NCBI RefSeq assembly: GCF_001695835.1
Contig: NZ_MBSO01000003.1
Span: 1 to 64,000, forward strand
DNA from: Ensifer sp. LC11
GTDB lineage: Bacteria; Pseudomonadota; Alphaproteobacteria; Rhizobiales; Rhizobiaceae
DNA: 64,000 nucleotides
Direction of reading: 5' to 3'
Below the pieces are notes generated by a model. The model made no database searches. It worked only from the letters and a program-made list of their open reading frames with translations, and had not been told where the DNA came from. Positions within the stretch are counted from its first letter, which is position 1, and each line of letters opens with the position of its first letter. This document shows positions 37,814-47,283 of this stretch, in pieces. The translations under genes were made by a program, and so were the position numbers.

Positions 37814-39139
37814 ATGATTATCGACCAATCCGCGGAACCGCGCGGCAAGACACCTTTCTATCGTCATCTCTATGTCCAGGTGCTGGCGGCGATCGCAGCC
37901 GGCATCCTGCTCGGTCATTTTTATCCGTCGCTCGGCACCGAGTTGAAGCCGCTCGGCGACGCCTTCATCCGTCTCGTCAAGATGATCATCGCGCCGGTCA
38001 TCTTCCTGACGGTCGCCACCGGCATTGCCGGCATGACCGATCTTGCCAAGGTCGGCCGCGTCGCCGGCAAGGCGATGATCTACTTCCTGACTTTTTCGAC
38101 GCTGGCGCTCATCATCGGCCTGATCGTCGCCAATGTCGTGCAACCGGGTGCTGGCATGCACATTGATCCCGCCTCGCTCGACGTCAAGGCGGTGACGACC
38201 TATGCCGAAAAGGCGCATGAGCAGACGATCACCGGATTCCTGATGGGCATCATCCCGACGACGCTGGTCGGTGCCTTTGCCGATGGCGACATCCTGCAGG
38301 TGCTGTTCATCTCGGTGCTCTTCGGTCTGGCGCTTGCCATGGTCGGCAAGAAGGCCGAGCCGGTCGTCGACTTCCTGCACGCGCTGACGCTGCCGGTCTT
38401 CAAGCTCGTCGGCATCCTGATGAAGGCCGCCCCGATCGGTGCTTTCGGCGCCATGGCGTTTACCATCGGCAAATACGGCGTCGGCTCGATCGCTAACCTG
38501 GCGATGCTGATCGGCACCTTCTACATCACATCGTTCCTGTTTGTGTTCGTGGTTCTCGGCGCCGTCGCCCGCTACAGCGGTTTCTCGATCGTCGCGCTCA
38601 TCCGCTACATCAAGGAAGAGCTGCTGCTGGTTCTCGGCACGTCCTCGTCGGAAGCCGCACTTCCGGGCCTGATGAGCAAGATGGAAAAGGCCGGCTGCAA
38701 GCGCTCGGTCGTCGGCCTCGTCATCCCGACCGGTTACTCCTTCAACCTCGACGGCACCAACATCTACATGACGCTGGCCGCGCTCTTCATCGCCCAGGCG
38801 ATGGATATTCCGCTGTCGCTCGGTGATCAGGTGCTGCTGCTGCTCGTCGCCATGTTGAGCTCCAAGGGCGCTGCCGGCATCACCGGTGCCGGCTTCATCA
38901 CGCTCGCTGCGACGCTTTCGGTCGTGCCTGCCGTGCCGGTTGCCGGCATGGCGCTGATCCTTGGCATCGACCGCTTCATGTCGGAATGCCGGGCGCTCAC
39001 CAACTTCGTCGGCAATGCGGTCGCAACGATCGTCGTGGCGAAGTGGGAAGGCGAACTGGACGAGGCGCAGTTGGCGGCCGTCCTTGGCGGGCGCACGCCG
39101 GAAGCCCTTCCGCAACCGGCGTTGCAGCCGGCCGAATAA
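37814..39139 (+). CDS. dctA: C4-dicarboxylate transporter DctA
   Basis: Proton or sodium symporter for succinate, fumarate and malate in the inner membrane (441 aa, the length I recall for S. meliloti DctA), needed by rhizobia for symbiotic carbon supply. DAACS family signatures: [18 protein letters not shown], the Ser-rich re-entrant loop [39 protein letters not shown] and [30 protein letters not shown] in overlapping parts. ATG 37814 has GGAGG five bases upstream. Transcribed from the sigma-54 promoter under DctBD control. A GC hairpin follows. Confidence 0.98.
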   Translation: MIIDQSAEPRGKTPFYRHLYVQVLAAIAAGILLGHFYPSLGTELKPLGDAFIRLVKMIIAPVIFLTVATGIAGMTDLAKVGRVAGKAMIYFLTFSTLALIIGLIVANVVQPGAGMHIDPASLDVKAVTTYAEKAHEQTITGFLMGIIPTTLVGAFADGDILQVLFISVLFGLALAMVGKKAEPVVDFLHALTLPVFKLVGILMKAAPIGAFGAMAFTIGKYGVGSIANLAMLIGTFYITSFLFVFVVLGAVARYSGFSIVALIRYIKEELLLVLGTSSSEAALPGLMSKMEKAGCKRSVVGLVIPTGYSFNLDGTNIYMTLAALFIAQAMDIPLSLGDQVLLLLVAMLSSKGAAGITGAGFITLAATLSVVPAVPVAGMALILGIDRFMSECRALTNFVGNAVATIVVAKWEGELDEAQLAAVLGGRTPEALPQPALQPAE

Positions 39140-39175
39140 AGTTGCCTCCCAAGGCATGACTGCAAACGCAGTCTG

Positions 39176-39205
39176 GACGCGGTCCGTGGCAACACGGGCC
39201 GCGTC
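39176..39205 (+). terminator. Terminator after dctA
   Basis: GACGCGG-TCCGTG and CACGG-GCCGCGTC form a long nearly perfect stem around a short GCAA loop, followed by GTCGTTTG. It lies between converging dctA and the WYL-regulator gene. Confidence 0.7.
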
Positions 39206-39216
39206 GTCGTTTGGGC

Positions 39217-39936
39217 TTACCGACCGCTCAACGTCATCTTCGCGTTCTCGGGCGCGCCGGCGTTCAGATAGGCGACGAAGTCCCTCAGCATCGGCACCCG
39301 GCGCGGACGGAAACTCTCGTCCGTCATGCTGACATCGGCAATGCGGTCGACGCGGAACTTGCGGAAGTCCTGCCTGAGGCAGCACCAGGCGAGCAGCACC
39401 AGCACGCGCTCCAGATAGACGATCGCCAGCGGCAGCACCTGCCGGTCCGTCCGCTGCTGGCCCGCGTCCACATAGCCGATCACGACGGCGCGCTCTTGCC
39501 AGCAGGCCTCACGGAGAACACCGACATCGGCGACCGGCGGATCCCGGCGCTCGAAACGATAGACCTGCGACGCCGCGTGCAGCGCCTGGCGCTGCAACCG
39601 GTCGGGCAGTGTCGCCGTGATCTTCGAAAGCACGGCACCTGCCGCGGCTGCGAGATCCGGCTCGCCCATGTGCTGCACCTCGGCAAGGCCAAGCACGAGT
39701 GCTTCGATTTCCAGTCGGGTAAAAGTCTGCGGCGGCAAGGCGATGTCCTCCGTCAGCCGATAGCCGAAGCCGCGCTCGCCATCGATGACGGCGCCGGCGG
39801 CGCGCAGGCTGTCGATGTCGCGGTAGAGCGATCGCAACGAAACACCGGTCTCCTCGGCAAGGCGGGCGGCCGTCACCGGGGATGGGAGAGTGCGGAGCGC
39901 CTGGAGCAGGCGGAACAGACGATCGCTACGAGCCAT
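39217..39936 (-). CDS. YafY/DeoR-type regulator with WYL domain
   Basis: Transcriptional regulator (239 aa). The N-terminal HTH is RLFRLLQALRTLPSPVTAARLAEETGVSLRSLYRDIDSLRAAG in two parts. The C-terminal WYL-like domain (VVIGYVDAGQQRTDRQVLPLAIVYLERVLVLLAWC then FRKFRVDRIADV) is expected to bind a small ligand or nucleic acid. It diverges from the glutathione S-transferase gene 93 bp away. In proteobacteria such YafY regulators commonly sit next to a GST or VOC-type gene and control it, so that is the likely target. Confidence 0.9.
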   Translation of the reverse strand: MARSDRLFRLLQALRTLPSPVTAARLAEETGVSLRSLYRDIDSLRAAGAVIDGERGFGYRLTEDIALPPQTFTRLEIEALVLGLAEVQHMGEPDLAAAAGAVLSKITATLPDRLQRQALHAASQVYRFERRDPPVADVGVLREACWQERAVVIGYVDAGQQRTDRQVLPLAIVYLERVLVLLAWCCLRQDFRKFRVDRIADVSMTDESFRPRRVPMLRDFVAYLNAGAPENAKMTLSGR

Positions 39937-40029
39937 GACGAAGAGGATAGAGGAAACCTACTGACGAAAACTGGCAGTTGGGCGACTGTATAAGATCCGC
40001 ATTACCAAACGCAACCGAGGAACCAGACC

Positions 40030-40641
40030 ATGCTGACACTCTTTCACGCCCCGCGCTCGCGCTCGTCGCGCATCATCGCGCTGCTCCGCGAACTCGACGC
40101 CATCGACAGGGTGGAGATCGAGATCGTCGACATTACCCGTGGCGACGGCAGTGGCCGCAAGGACCCGAAGAACCCGCATCCGGAAGGCAAGGTGCCGCTG
40201 CTCGTCCATGACGGCGTCGTGCTTTGGGAAAGTATCGCCATCATTCAGTACCTGACGGACCTCTTTCCGGAAAAGAACATGGCGCCGCTTGCCGGAGACC
40301 CGCAGCGCGGCCGGTATCTCAGCTGGCTTGCCTGGTATGCTGGTGTCGTCGAGCCGGTGCTGATCGCGCAGGCAGCGGATTTGTCGCACCCCTATCTCGA
40401 TGCCACCTTCCGCGGCCCGGCAGAAATGGCGGAGCGACTGGATAACGCGCTGAAGGACAGCCCCTATCTGATGGGTGAGCACTACACGGCGGCAGACCTG
40501 CTGCTGCATTCACCCTTTGCCTGGTATCCCGCGGCGACCCCGGACAGCCCACGCGTCAAGGCGTGGGTCGAACGTTGCGGCCAGCGGCCGTCGCTGCAAT
40601 GGGCGGCGGACTATGATGCCCGCACCGTGGCCGCTGCCTGA
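40030..40641 (+). CDS. Glutathione S-transferase
   Basis: GST of 203 aa. The thioredoxin-like N-terminal domain begins LTLFHAPRSRSSRIIALLREL, with the glutathione-contacting EGKVPLLVHDGVVLWESIAIIQYL (cis-Pro and E-S motif). The all-helical C-terminal domain contains YLMGEHYTAADLLLHSPF, the N-capping box region. SD GAGGAA before ATG 40030. Probably detoxifies an electrophile under the divergently encoded WYL regulator. The substrate is unknown. Confidence 0.92.
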   Translation: MLTLFHAPRSRSSRIIALLRELDAIDRVEIEIVDITRGDGSGRKDPKNPHPEGKVPLLVHDGVVLWESIAIIQYLTDLFPEKNMAPLAGDPQRGRYLSWLAWYAGVVEPVLIAQAADLSHPYLDATFRGPAEMAERLDNALKDSPYLMGEHYTAADLLLHSPFAWYPAATPDSPRVKAWVERCGQRPSLQWAADYDARTVAAA

Positions 40642-40708
40642 CGGGCGACAACGGATGGCCTGCGCGCGCAGCCGTTAGGCCGCGAACCGGGCGAGACAAG
40701 CTTCCAGC

Positions 40709-41212
40709 TCATTTTCGCTTGAGGTTGATCTCGCTCGTCACGATCCGCTTGCCCGAAGCGGGGTCGACGTCAACAGTCTTCAACTGCATCCCGTTGGCGC
40801 CGACCCTGCGCAGGGTGAGGTCGGCGCTGCGGTCGCCATTGACCTCCTTTGCCCAGCGAATGGTGAGGTTGATCGCGTCGCCACGCCGGCGACCGTTCAA
40901 TCCGGCGCGGCCGCCGCGCGGACCGAGATAGGAGCCGCTGTAGCTCGAACCGGTGTAGCGCAGTTTCGCGTCGATCGAGCGCGAGATCAGCAGCATGCCG
41001 CGACAGACGCCCTCCATCGACAAAGCACGCCCGCTCGCCTCGGAACTGAAGTTGCAGGAGATGTTGACCGGCGACATGTTGGCGCGGATACGCACCGTTC
41101 CGGTGCCGGCCCAGTTGCCGCCGAGCGTTTTCAGGAACGCGTCCTCGTCCGCGCTGGAGCCGCTCGTAGGCCCCGCCAATGCGAATGCGGCCAGCAACAA
41201 CCATCGCCACAT
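40709..41212 (-). CDS. Conserved secreted protein of unknown function
   Basis: A 167-aa protein with an N-terminal signal peptide (MWRWLLLAAFALAGPTSGSSA) and a mature part rich in beta-strand-like sequence (GNWAGTGTVRIRANMSPVNI, LRYTGSSYSGSYLGPRGGRA, DAINLTIRWAKEVNGDRSAD). It has two Cys (ISCNF and GVCRG) that may pair in the periplasm. I do not recognise a characterised family. ATG 41212 is chosen for the signal peptide and the GGGAGA SD. The frame runs further upstream without either. Convergent with the GST gene. Confidence 0.75.
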   Translation of the reverse strand: MWRWLLLAAFALAGPTSGSSADEDAFLKTLGGNWAGTGTVRIRANMSPVNISCNFSSEASGRALSMEGVCRGMLLISRSIDAKLRYTGSSYSGSYLGPRGGRAGLNGRRRGDAINLTIRWAKEVNGDRSADLTLRRVGANGMQLKTVDVDPASGKRIVTSEINLKRK

Positions 41213-41713
41213 GCCGTGGGTCTCCCGTCCTTGAGTGGATGCGACAAAACCCCGTCGTCGCACACGAGCGTCAACGCGAAATGCGGCATCGAAGTTCCCC
41301 AACCGTCCTGTCATTGCGGCGGCGTCCTCCTGGATTGCCGTCAAAAGCGCCGAACATTGCTGTGTTGGCAGCAATCAAAGGTAGAATTATGCGCGCAATA
41401 AGATCAGGTTGCGTGCGGTCTCCCGGGCGTTTTCATCTTCCCAGTCTTGATTTTGATCAAAAATGCCCTGATTGCGATGGTGATGGTTCGTAAAATCGGT
41501 AAACACGTTGTTACTTTGAAAGTATAGATCTCGATTTTCACTCCATTTCTGGTGTAGGTATTGTCCGCAGGGGAGCGAGGGGAGCTGGTTAATGTTCGAT
41601 GCCGCATGTTTGTTTCTTGTCTTCAGTGATCGCCACCATCTACTCCGCGTCGAGGCCAATAAAAGCCACCGGCTCATCCCCAGCGACGAGGCGGCGCGAT
41701 CGAGGCAAGCGCC
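41213..41713. other. Divergent intergenic region with FNR/FixK-like box
   Basis: About 500 bp of lower GC content between the secreted-protein gene and the unknown regulator-like gene. The only recognised element is a TTGAT-N4-ATCAA box at 41447-41460. Short open frames across it have no SD or family resemblance. Confidence 0.5.
41447..41460. promoter_or_regulatory. FNR/FixK-type anaerobox candidate
   Basis: TTGATTTTGATCAA fits TTGAT-N4-ATCAA, the palindrome used by FixK/FnrN in rhizobia. It lies about 255 bp before the plus-strand gene and 235 bp before the minus-strand gene, rather far from either for a normal -40 position. Confidence 0.45.
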
Positions 41714-42631
41714 GTGGGGGCTTTGCGCGTGACGGCTCGACTGGAAATTGTCCGACCGGAGGACAGTCCTTCACCGTCGACGCCTGCGAAGTTCGTCGCA
41801 GATCCACTCTTTGCCGAGGCATTGCGCCGGGCCGCCGTCCATATGGTCGCCATGCACGACGCCACCCCGCGCATCGTGCGCTATACCGCCAGCTTGAGAA
41901 AATGGCTCATCACCCAGGCGATCCTGGCGTTGCACTTCGAGCGCCGGATCGATCCTTCTCGCTCCGAGCTGACGGCAGCCAAGCTCGTCGACTTCATTGT
42001 CGCCAGCAACGTTGCCAGCAAGAACACCGCCGTTGCGCACCTTGCAGAGATGCGCAACTATCGCCTGCTGATCGACGCGAAACAGCATGCCGACAAGCGG
42101 ACGAGGCCGCTGATTCTCTCAGACCTCGCCGAGGATCTGATCCGGCAATGGTTCGACGGACACCTTTCGTCACTCGACACGCTTGACCAGGGGGGACGGC
42201 TGGCGCAGTCGCAAAGCGAGCCAGCCTTGATGCACTATGCCTTGCCACGCGCGACACGGCGGCTCATCGGTGATCGCGCCTGGCGCGATCCACCCGAAAG
42301 CGTGGCAACGCTTGTCTGGGCGGAGTCGGGTAGCAATATCCTGCATGACCTGGTGGCGCGGCTGCCGACAGGTGTTTTGCCCGACGGGCGGATCCTGGTT
42401 GGGCCGCTGAAACTCAGCGACATCACCAACCGCTACCTCATTTCTCGCAGCCATGCGCAAAGGATCTTCGCACGCGCGCGCGAACTTGGAGTTCTCGGAT
42501 GGGAGGGTTTCGGCAACCGCGGCCCGCTTTGGATCTCGCGCGGACTGATCGACGATTACCGTCACTGGCAGGCGGTAAAGTTTGCGGCTCTCGATGAGGC
42601 TTTCGCCTGGGCAACGACGCAGACAAGATGA
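41714..42631 (+). CDS. Unknown protein with two winged-helix-like segments
   Basis: A 305-aa soluble protein I do not recognise. Two regions look like helix-turn-helix units: residues about 85-120 (AAKLVDFIVASNVASKNTAV, AHLAEMRNYRLLI) and about 237-265 (SDITNRYLISRSHAQRIFAR, ARELGVLGWEGFGNRG). The spacing suggests duplicated winged helices, hence a regulator. The start is uncertain: GTG 41714, or GTG 41729 (giving MTARLEIVRPED) with GGGGG eight bases upstream. No membrane segment or signal peptide. Isolated gene with a long upstream region containing an FNR/FixK-like box. Confidence 0.7.
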   Translation: MGALRVTARLEIVRPEDSPSPSTPAKFVADPLFAEALRRAAVHMVAMHDATPRIVRYTASLRKWLITQAILALHFERRIDPSRSELTAAKLVDFIVASNVASKNTAVAHLAEMRNYRLLIDAKQHADKRTRPLILSDLAEDLIRQWFDGHLSSLDTLDQGGRLAQSQSEPALMHYALPRATRRLIGDRAWRDPPESVATLVWAESGSNILHDLVARLPTGVLPDGRILVGPLKLSDITNRYLISRSHAQRIFARARELGVLGWEGFGNRGPLWISRGLIDDYRHWQAVKFAALDEAFAWATTQTR

Positions 42632-42785
42632 AGTCCGCGGTCGTGATGGGGTAGCCTTCTCGCCGACGAAAAAACTATGCTCCATGGCCGCTTATTTGAA
42701 GCCGGCTTTGCTTCGACCAGCACCGTTTTTGGTGTGCAGAAGCGGGTGATGTGGTCGGGCACGATCCGTGCACGACCGTTGCAGC

Positions 42786-43715
42786 CTAAAGGCCGTGCAG
42801 CACCTGGGTTGCCTTGACAGCGGCCGATGCCCGGTTCTCGACGCCGAGTTTCACATAGATCTGCTCGAGATGTTTGGTGACGGTGCGGGCGCTAAGTCCC
42901 AAGATCTCTCCGATGTCGCGGTTTGCCTTGCCCTTGGCGATCCACAGCAGCACTTCCGATTCCCGCTGGGTCAGAGAGAAATGCTGCCGCAGCATCTCGT
43001 CGTCGGTCAGCCGGTTTTCCGCCGTCAGCCGGAAGAGATACTCGTTCGGGCCGATGGCGCCGAGGAACGATATCTGCAGGTTCGACTGGCCAGGTTGATC
43101 GAGCGTGAAGCTGGTTTCGCGCGATGCAGCCGCCTGGTGGCGGGTCTCCATCCAGGTCGCTATGCGTTTGGTGACGGTCGTCAGGCCATCGTCGCGGCCG
43201 GTTGCGGCGTTCACGAGACGGGTCGCCTGCGGTGTCGACCAGCGCACGCCGCCATCGCTGCGCACGGCAAGCAGATGACGACCGGCCGCATCGAGGGCGA
43301 CGCGTGCACTCTGGGCCGAACGCGCGTTGGAGAGATGCACGCGGATGCGTGCCCTAAGTTCGTCGATGTTGATCGGTTTCGTCAGATAGTCGACGCCGCC
43401 GGCGTCAAGCGCGTGAACGACATGCTCGGTTTCGGTCAGGCCGGTCATGAAAAGCACCGGTGTCTGGCCGACGGCGGCGTTGGCCTTGAGCCGCCGGCAC
43501 GTCTCGAAGCCGTCCATGCCCGGCATGACGGCATCGAGCAGGATGACATCCGGGGTGATGCGTTCCGCGATCGAAAGGGCGGCATTGCCCGAGGTGGCGA
43601 TCAGCACGGAAAAGCCCGACTGCTCCAGTGCCTCGGTCAGAAAACCAAGCGCCTCCGGCGAGTCGTCTACCAGAAGCACGATGTCGCGCCGGTCGTATGC
43701 CTCAGTCACGTGCAT
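42786..43715 (-). CDS. Response regulator with LuxR-type HTH
   Basis: Two-component response regulator (309 aa). The receiver domain has phospho-acceptor Asp61 (VILLDAVMPGMDGFE) and the conserved Lys in DYLTKPINIDELRARI. A middle segment of about 90 residues is of uncertain fold. The C-terminal NarL/LuxR HTH is FSLTQRESEVLLWIAKGKANRDIGEILGLSARTVTKHLEQIYVKLGV in adjoining parts. Its ATG lies 14 bp inside the end of the hybrid kinase gene, so the two are translationally coupled and surely partners. Targets unknown. The transport and purine-like sensor suggests nitrogen metabolism. Confidence 0.93.
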   Translation of the reverse strand: MHVTEAYDRRDIVLLVDDSPEALGFLTEALEQSGFSVLIATSGNAALSIAERITPDVILLDAVMPGMDGFETCRRLKANAAVGQTPVLFMTGLTETEHVVHALDAGGVDYLTKPINIDELRARIRVHLSNARSAQSARVALDAAGRHLLAVRSDGGVRWSTPQATRLVNAATGRDDGLTTVTKRIATWMETRHQAAASRETSFTLDQPGQSNLQISFLGAIGPNEYLFRLTAENRLTDDEMLRQHFSLTQRESEVLLWIAKGKANRDIGEILGLSARTVTKHLEQIYVKLGVENRASAAVKATQVLHGL

Positions 43716-46700
43716 CGTCTCCTGCTGCCGTTTGACTTTTCAGGAAGGCGTCGTAGCCGGCGAGATCGAAGGCCTGCACATAGGTGCGGGCCGCCTCGGC
43801 AAAAGGCTGGTGGTCGGGTTCCAGGGCGATCTCCGTCAGCTTGGCTTCGATGCCCCTGATATAGCCGATCTCTCCGAGGCGGATCAGCTCCTCCACGTGG
43901 CGGGTCTCGGGGCGGATCAGCGGCGAAGTCTTTGGCGTTGTGATTTGTGCTTGCGTTTCGTCGCCCTCGTGAACCCATGTCAGGCCCAAATGCAAGGAGA
44001 GTTTGTCGGCGAGTTGCCCGACGGCGAAGGGTTTGGCAAGCGTGTCATTGTGGCCGCGGAAGGAGCCCATGGCCGAACCGTCGCCGATATTGGCCGACAG
44101 CATGATGATCGGCGCCATTTGTCCCTGTTCGCGCAGCCGCTCAGCGAGTTCCCAGCCGCTCATTCCCGGCATCGAGATATCGATCAGGAACAGGTCAGGG
44201 CTGAGGTCTTGGGCGAGCGAGAGGCAATCGATGCCGGATGGCACAGTCATGATTGCAAAGTCCATCGGCGCGAGGATCTCGCGCATCAGGTTGCGGTGGT
44301 CGGCATTGTCGTCGACGACGATGACGGTGCGCCGCGGGCCGAGATAGGAGGTGATACGCCGCACGGGCGCTGCGGGGGCGGGGCGGTCGACGGCCGACAA
44401 CATCAGCCGGACGCGGAAGCTGGTGCCTTCGCCGAGTGTGCTCGTCACGGCGATTTCGCCGCCCAGCGTCTGCGTCAGGAGCCGGGTGATCGTGAGGCCC
44501 AGGCCGAGGCCCGGCATGCTGCGGAGGTGCTCCGCCTCTCCACGCTGGAACGGGTCGAAGATGCGCGGCAGATCCTTCTCCGCTATGCCGCGGCCGCTAT
44601 CGGCAACCGTGAAGGTCGCGACCTGGCTGCGATAGGCGATGTCGAAGCGGATGCCGCCACGCTCGGTAAACTTCAGCGCATTGGACAGCAGATTGACGAG
44701 GATCTGGCGTAGGCGCTTCTCGTCCGTCTTCACATAACGTGGCAGGCTGGTCGCGCGCTGGTGCTCGAAGGTAATGCCCTTGGCCTGCGCCTGCGGCCGG
44801 AACATCTCGACGATCTGGTCGAGGAAGTCGTGTATGTTGATCTCGTTGGAATAGACCTGCAGCTTGCCGGCCTCGATCTTCGAGATATCCAGCAACCCGT
44901 CAATCAGGCCGGAGAGATGATCGGCGCTGCGCTTGATCACTTTGATTGCGCCCTGGCGCGCCGGCGGGATGGTCTCGTCGCGCTCGAGCACCTGGGCATA
45001 GCCGAGCACGGCGTTGAGCGGCGTTCGAAGCTCGTGGCTGAGGCCGACGACATAGCGGCTCTTGGCGCGGTTGGCGGCTTCCGCCGTCTCCTTTGCCTGC
45101 TGCAGGGCGGCATCGGTCTTCTTGTGGGCGGCGATTTCTTTCAGCAGCAGGGTGTTCTGGCGCGAGGATTCTTCCTCGGCGACCACGCGGCTGTCGTGCG
45201 CCAGCACGTAGAACCACGAAACGATGCCGGCAAGCACCGCAAAGACGAAGAAGACGACCGCCACCGTGCGTTCGACCACCGCGGCGACCTCGGGGGATGA
45301 GCCCCCCGTCTGATGCGCGATCATAGCCAGGATCAGGCCGATGCCGGCAATCGAGAGGATCGCCGAGATTGCGTAACGGCCGAGGCGCGTCGCCAGCTTC
45401 TCCGTAACGGTGCGCGGCAGCAGTGTGTTGGCGACGGTTGCGACCTGGGCGTTGAAGCGCGCCTTCGGCTTGCACATGTCGTGGCAGCGGCTGTCGAGCG
45501 AGCAGCAGAGCGAACAGATCGGCGCGGCATAGGCCGGGCACCAGGCCATGTCCTCCGGTTCGAACGGGTGTTCGCAGATCGAACAGGTAATTTCGGTCAG
45601 GTTTGCCCAGCTTCGGCGCGGTTTGCGGGCGAGATAGAATTTGCCGTCTGTCAACCAGGCGATCAGCGGCGAGGCGACGAAGGCAACGACGAGGGCAATG
45701 TAGGGGGCGAGCGAGGCGGCGATATCGCCGAAGGCGCCGAAATGCGCTGTCAGCGCCACCGTCGCCGAAATCGCCATGGCGCCGAGTCCTACGGGGTTGA
45801 TGTCGTAGAGGTGGGCGCGCTTGAACTCGATGCCCGGCGGCGATAGGCCGAGCGGCTTGTTGACGAAGAGATCAGCCGAAATGGTGCAGAGCCAGGCCAT
45901 GGCGATGATCGAGAAGACGCCGAGCGTTTCCTCGAGCAGCCGGTAGATGCCGAGTTCCATCAGAAGCAGCGCGATCGCGACGTTGAAGACCAGCCAGACG
46001 ACGCGGCCGGGGTGGCTGTGGGTGAGCCGCGAGAAGAAGTTCGACCAGGCAAGCGACCCGGCATAGGCGTTCATGACGTTGATCTTCAGCTGCGACACGA
46101 CGACGAAGGCGACCATCAGGAGCAGTGCGGCCGTTTCGGACGGGATCATGTAGCCGAAGGCGGTGTAGTACATCTGCGCCGGATCGGCAGCCCTGGTCGA
46201 GGGCACACCGGCCGAGAGCGCCAGCACCACAAGGAAGGACCCGGCGAGCAGTTTCGGCGCACCGACGATCACCCAGCCGGAACCGGCAAGGAAGACGGCG
46301 ATGCGATGGTGCAACTTGCGCTGGCCGTCCGGCGGCAGGAAGCGCAGGAAATCGACCTGCTCGCCGATCTGTGCCATCAGCGCGAAGATCACGGCAGACG
46401 CCGCGCCGAACTCGACGAGATCGAAAGGCGCGATCGTGCCCGGCGGCCCCGACGCGTGATGAATGCCGGAATAGGCAAGCCACGCGCCGACCTTCTCCCA
46501 ATCAGCGAAGGCGATGAAGACGAAGGGCAGGATGTTGAGCACGATCCAGAATGGCTGTGTCACCAGCTGGAACTTGCTGATCAGCCGCACGCCATGGGTG
46601 ACGAGCGGGATGACCATGACGGCGCTGACGATGTAGCCGATCCACAAGGGGATGCCGAGCGCCAGCTCGAGCGCGCCCGACATGATCGACGCTTCGATGG

Positions 46701-47091
46701 CAAAGAGGATGAAGGTGAAGCTCGCATAGATCAGCGACGTCAGCGTCGAGCCGATATAGCCGAAGCTTGCGCCGCGGGTGAGCAGGTCGATGTCGACGCC
46801 ATGGCGGATGGCGTAGCGGCTGATCGGCAGCCCGACCGTCAGGATCATCAGGCTCGCGACCAGGATCGCGATGATCGCATTGGTCGTGCCATAGGACATG
46901 GTGATGGCGCCGCCGATGGCTTCCAGCGCCAGAAAGGAGATCGCGCCGATCGCTGTTTGCGAGATGCGTTCGGAGGAAAAGCGCCGCGCGCTCTTGGCGG
47001 TGAAGCGCAGCGCATAGTCTTCCAGTGTCTGGTTGGCGACCCAACGATTGTATTCCCGCCTGACGGGAATGATGCGCTGGCGTGCCGCCAT
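43702..47091 (-). CDS. NCS1 transporter-hybrid sensor histidine kinase fusion
   Basis: A 1129-aa signalling protein. Residues about 20-480 form a complete NCS1-like (cytosine/purine/allantoin permease) transporter with some 12 membrane segments (FSSERISQTAIGAISFLALE, SRYAIRHGVDIDLLTRGASF, YAGSLAWSNFFSRLTHSHPG). At about 500-538 is a Cys-rich, zinc-finger-like block (CSICEHPF, WCPAYAAPICSLCCS, CHDMCK). Two more membrane segments (about 575-630) precede HisKA (SHELRTPLNAVLGYAQVL, His near 682), the HATPase (NLLSNALKFTE, DSGRGIAEKDL, GLGLGLTI), a receiver (LIDISMPGMSGWEL) and a helical C-terminal tail. Start: ATG 47091 after TTAGGAA. It presumably senses its transported ligand and signals to the overlapping response regulator. 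The ligand is not known. Confidence 0.9.
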   Translation of the reverse strand: MAARQRIIPVRREYNRWVANQTLEDYALRFTAKSARRFSSERISQTAIGAISFLALEAIGGAITMSYGTTNAIIAILVASLMILTVGLPISRYAIRHGVDIDLLTRGASFGYIGSTLTSLIYASFTFILFAIEASIMSGALELALGIPLWIGYIVSAVMVIPLVTHGVRLISKFQLVTQPFWIVLNILPFVFIAFADWEKVGAWLAYSGIHHASGPPGTIAPFDLVEFGAASAVIFALMAQIGEQVDFLRFLPPDGQRKLHHRIAVFLAGSGWVIVGAPKLLAGSFLVVLALSAGVPSTRAADPAQMYYTAFGYMIPSETAALLLMVAFVVVSQLKINVMNAYAGSLAWSNFFSRLTHSHPGRVVWLVFNVAIALLLMELGIYRLLEETLGVFSIIAMAWLCTISADLFVNKPLGLSPPGIEFKRAHLYDINPVGLGAMAISATVALTAHFGAFGDIAASLAPYIALVVAFVASPLIAWLTDGKFYLARKPRRSWANLTEITCSICEHPFEPEDMAWCPAYAAPICSLCCSLDSRCHDMCKPKARFNAQVATVANTLLPRTVTEKLATRLGRYAISAILSIAGIGLILAMIAHQTGGSSPEVAAVVERTVAVVFFVFAVLAGIVSWFYVLAHDSRVVAEEESSRQNTLLLKEIAAHKKTDAALQQAKETAEAANRAKSRYVVGLSHELRTPLNAVLGYAQVLERDETIPPARQGAIKVIKRSADHLSGLIDGLLDISKIEAGKLQVYSNEINIHDFLDQIVEMFRPQAQAKGITFEHQRATSLPRYVKTDEKRLRQILVNLLSNALKFTERGGIRFDIAYRSQVATFTVADSGRGIAEKDLPRIFDPFQRGEAEHLRSMPGLGLGLTITRLLTQTLGGEIAVTSTLGEGTSFRVRLMLSAVDRPAPAAPVRRITSYLGPRRTVIVVDDNADHRNLMREILAPMDFAIMTVPSGIDCLSLAQDLSPDLFLIDISMPGMSGWELAERLREQGQMAPIIMLSANIGDGSAMGSFRGHNDTLAKPFAVGQLADKLSLHLGLTWVHEGDETQAQITTPKTSPLIRPETRHVEELIRLGEIGYIRGIEAKLTEIALEPDHQPFAEAARTYVQAFDLAGYDAFLKSQTAAGDDARD

Positions 47092-47283
47092 GGGGTTCCT
47101 AACGTGCCGTCGAGAGAGAGTCTGCCTTTTTTCTTAGCACGGAAGTTTTCTGCTTAAAATTGCTGCAATCGAGAAAACGTGCGTTGCAGCACGGAAAATC
47201 CGCGCCACCCGGCTTCGGCCGTCAATGCACCGAGCGGGATGGGCGCTCATACCGTATCGGGGAGCCTCGAACGCCGCACGCCG

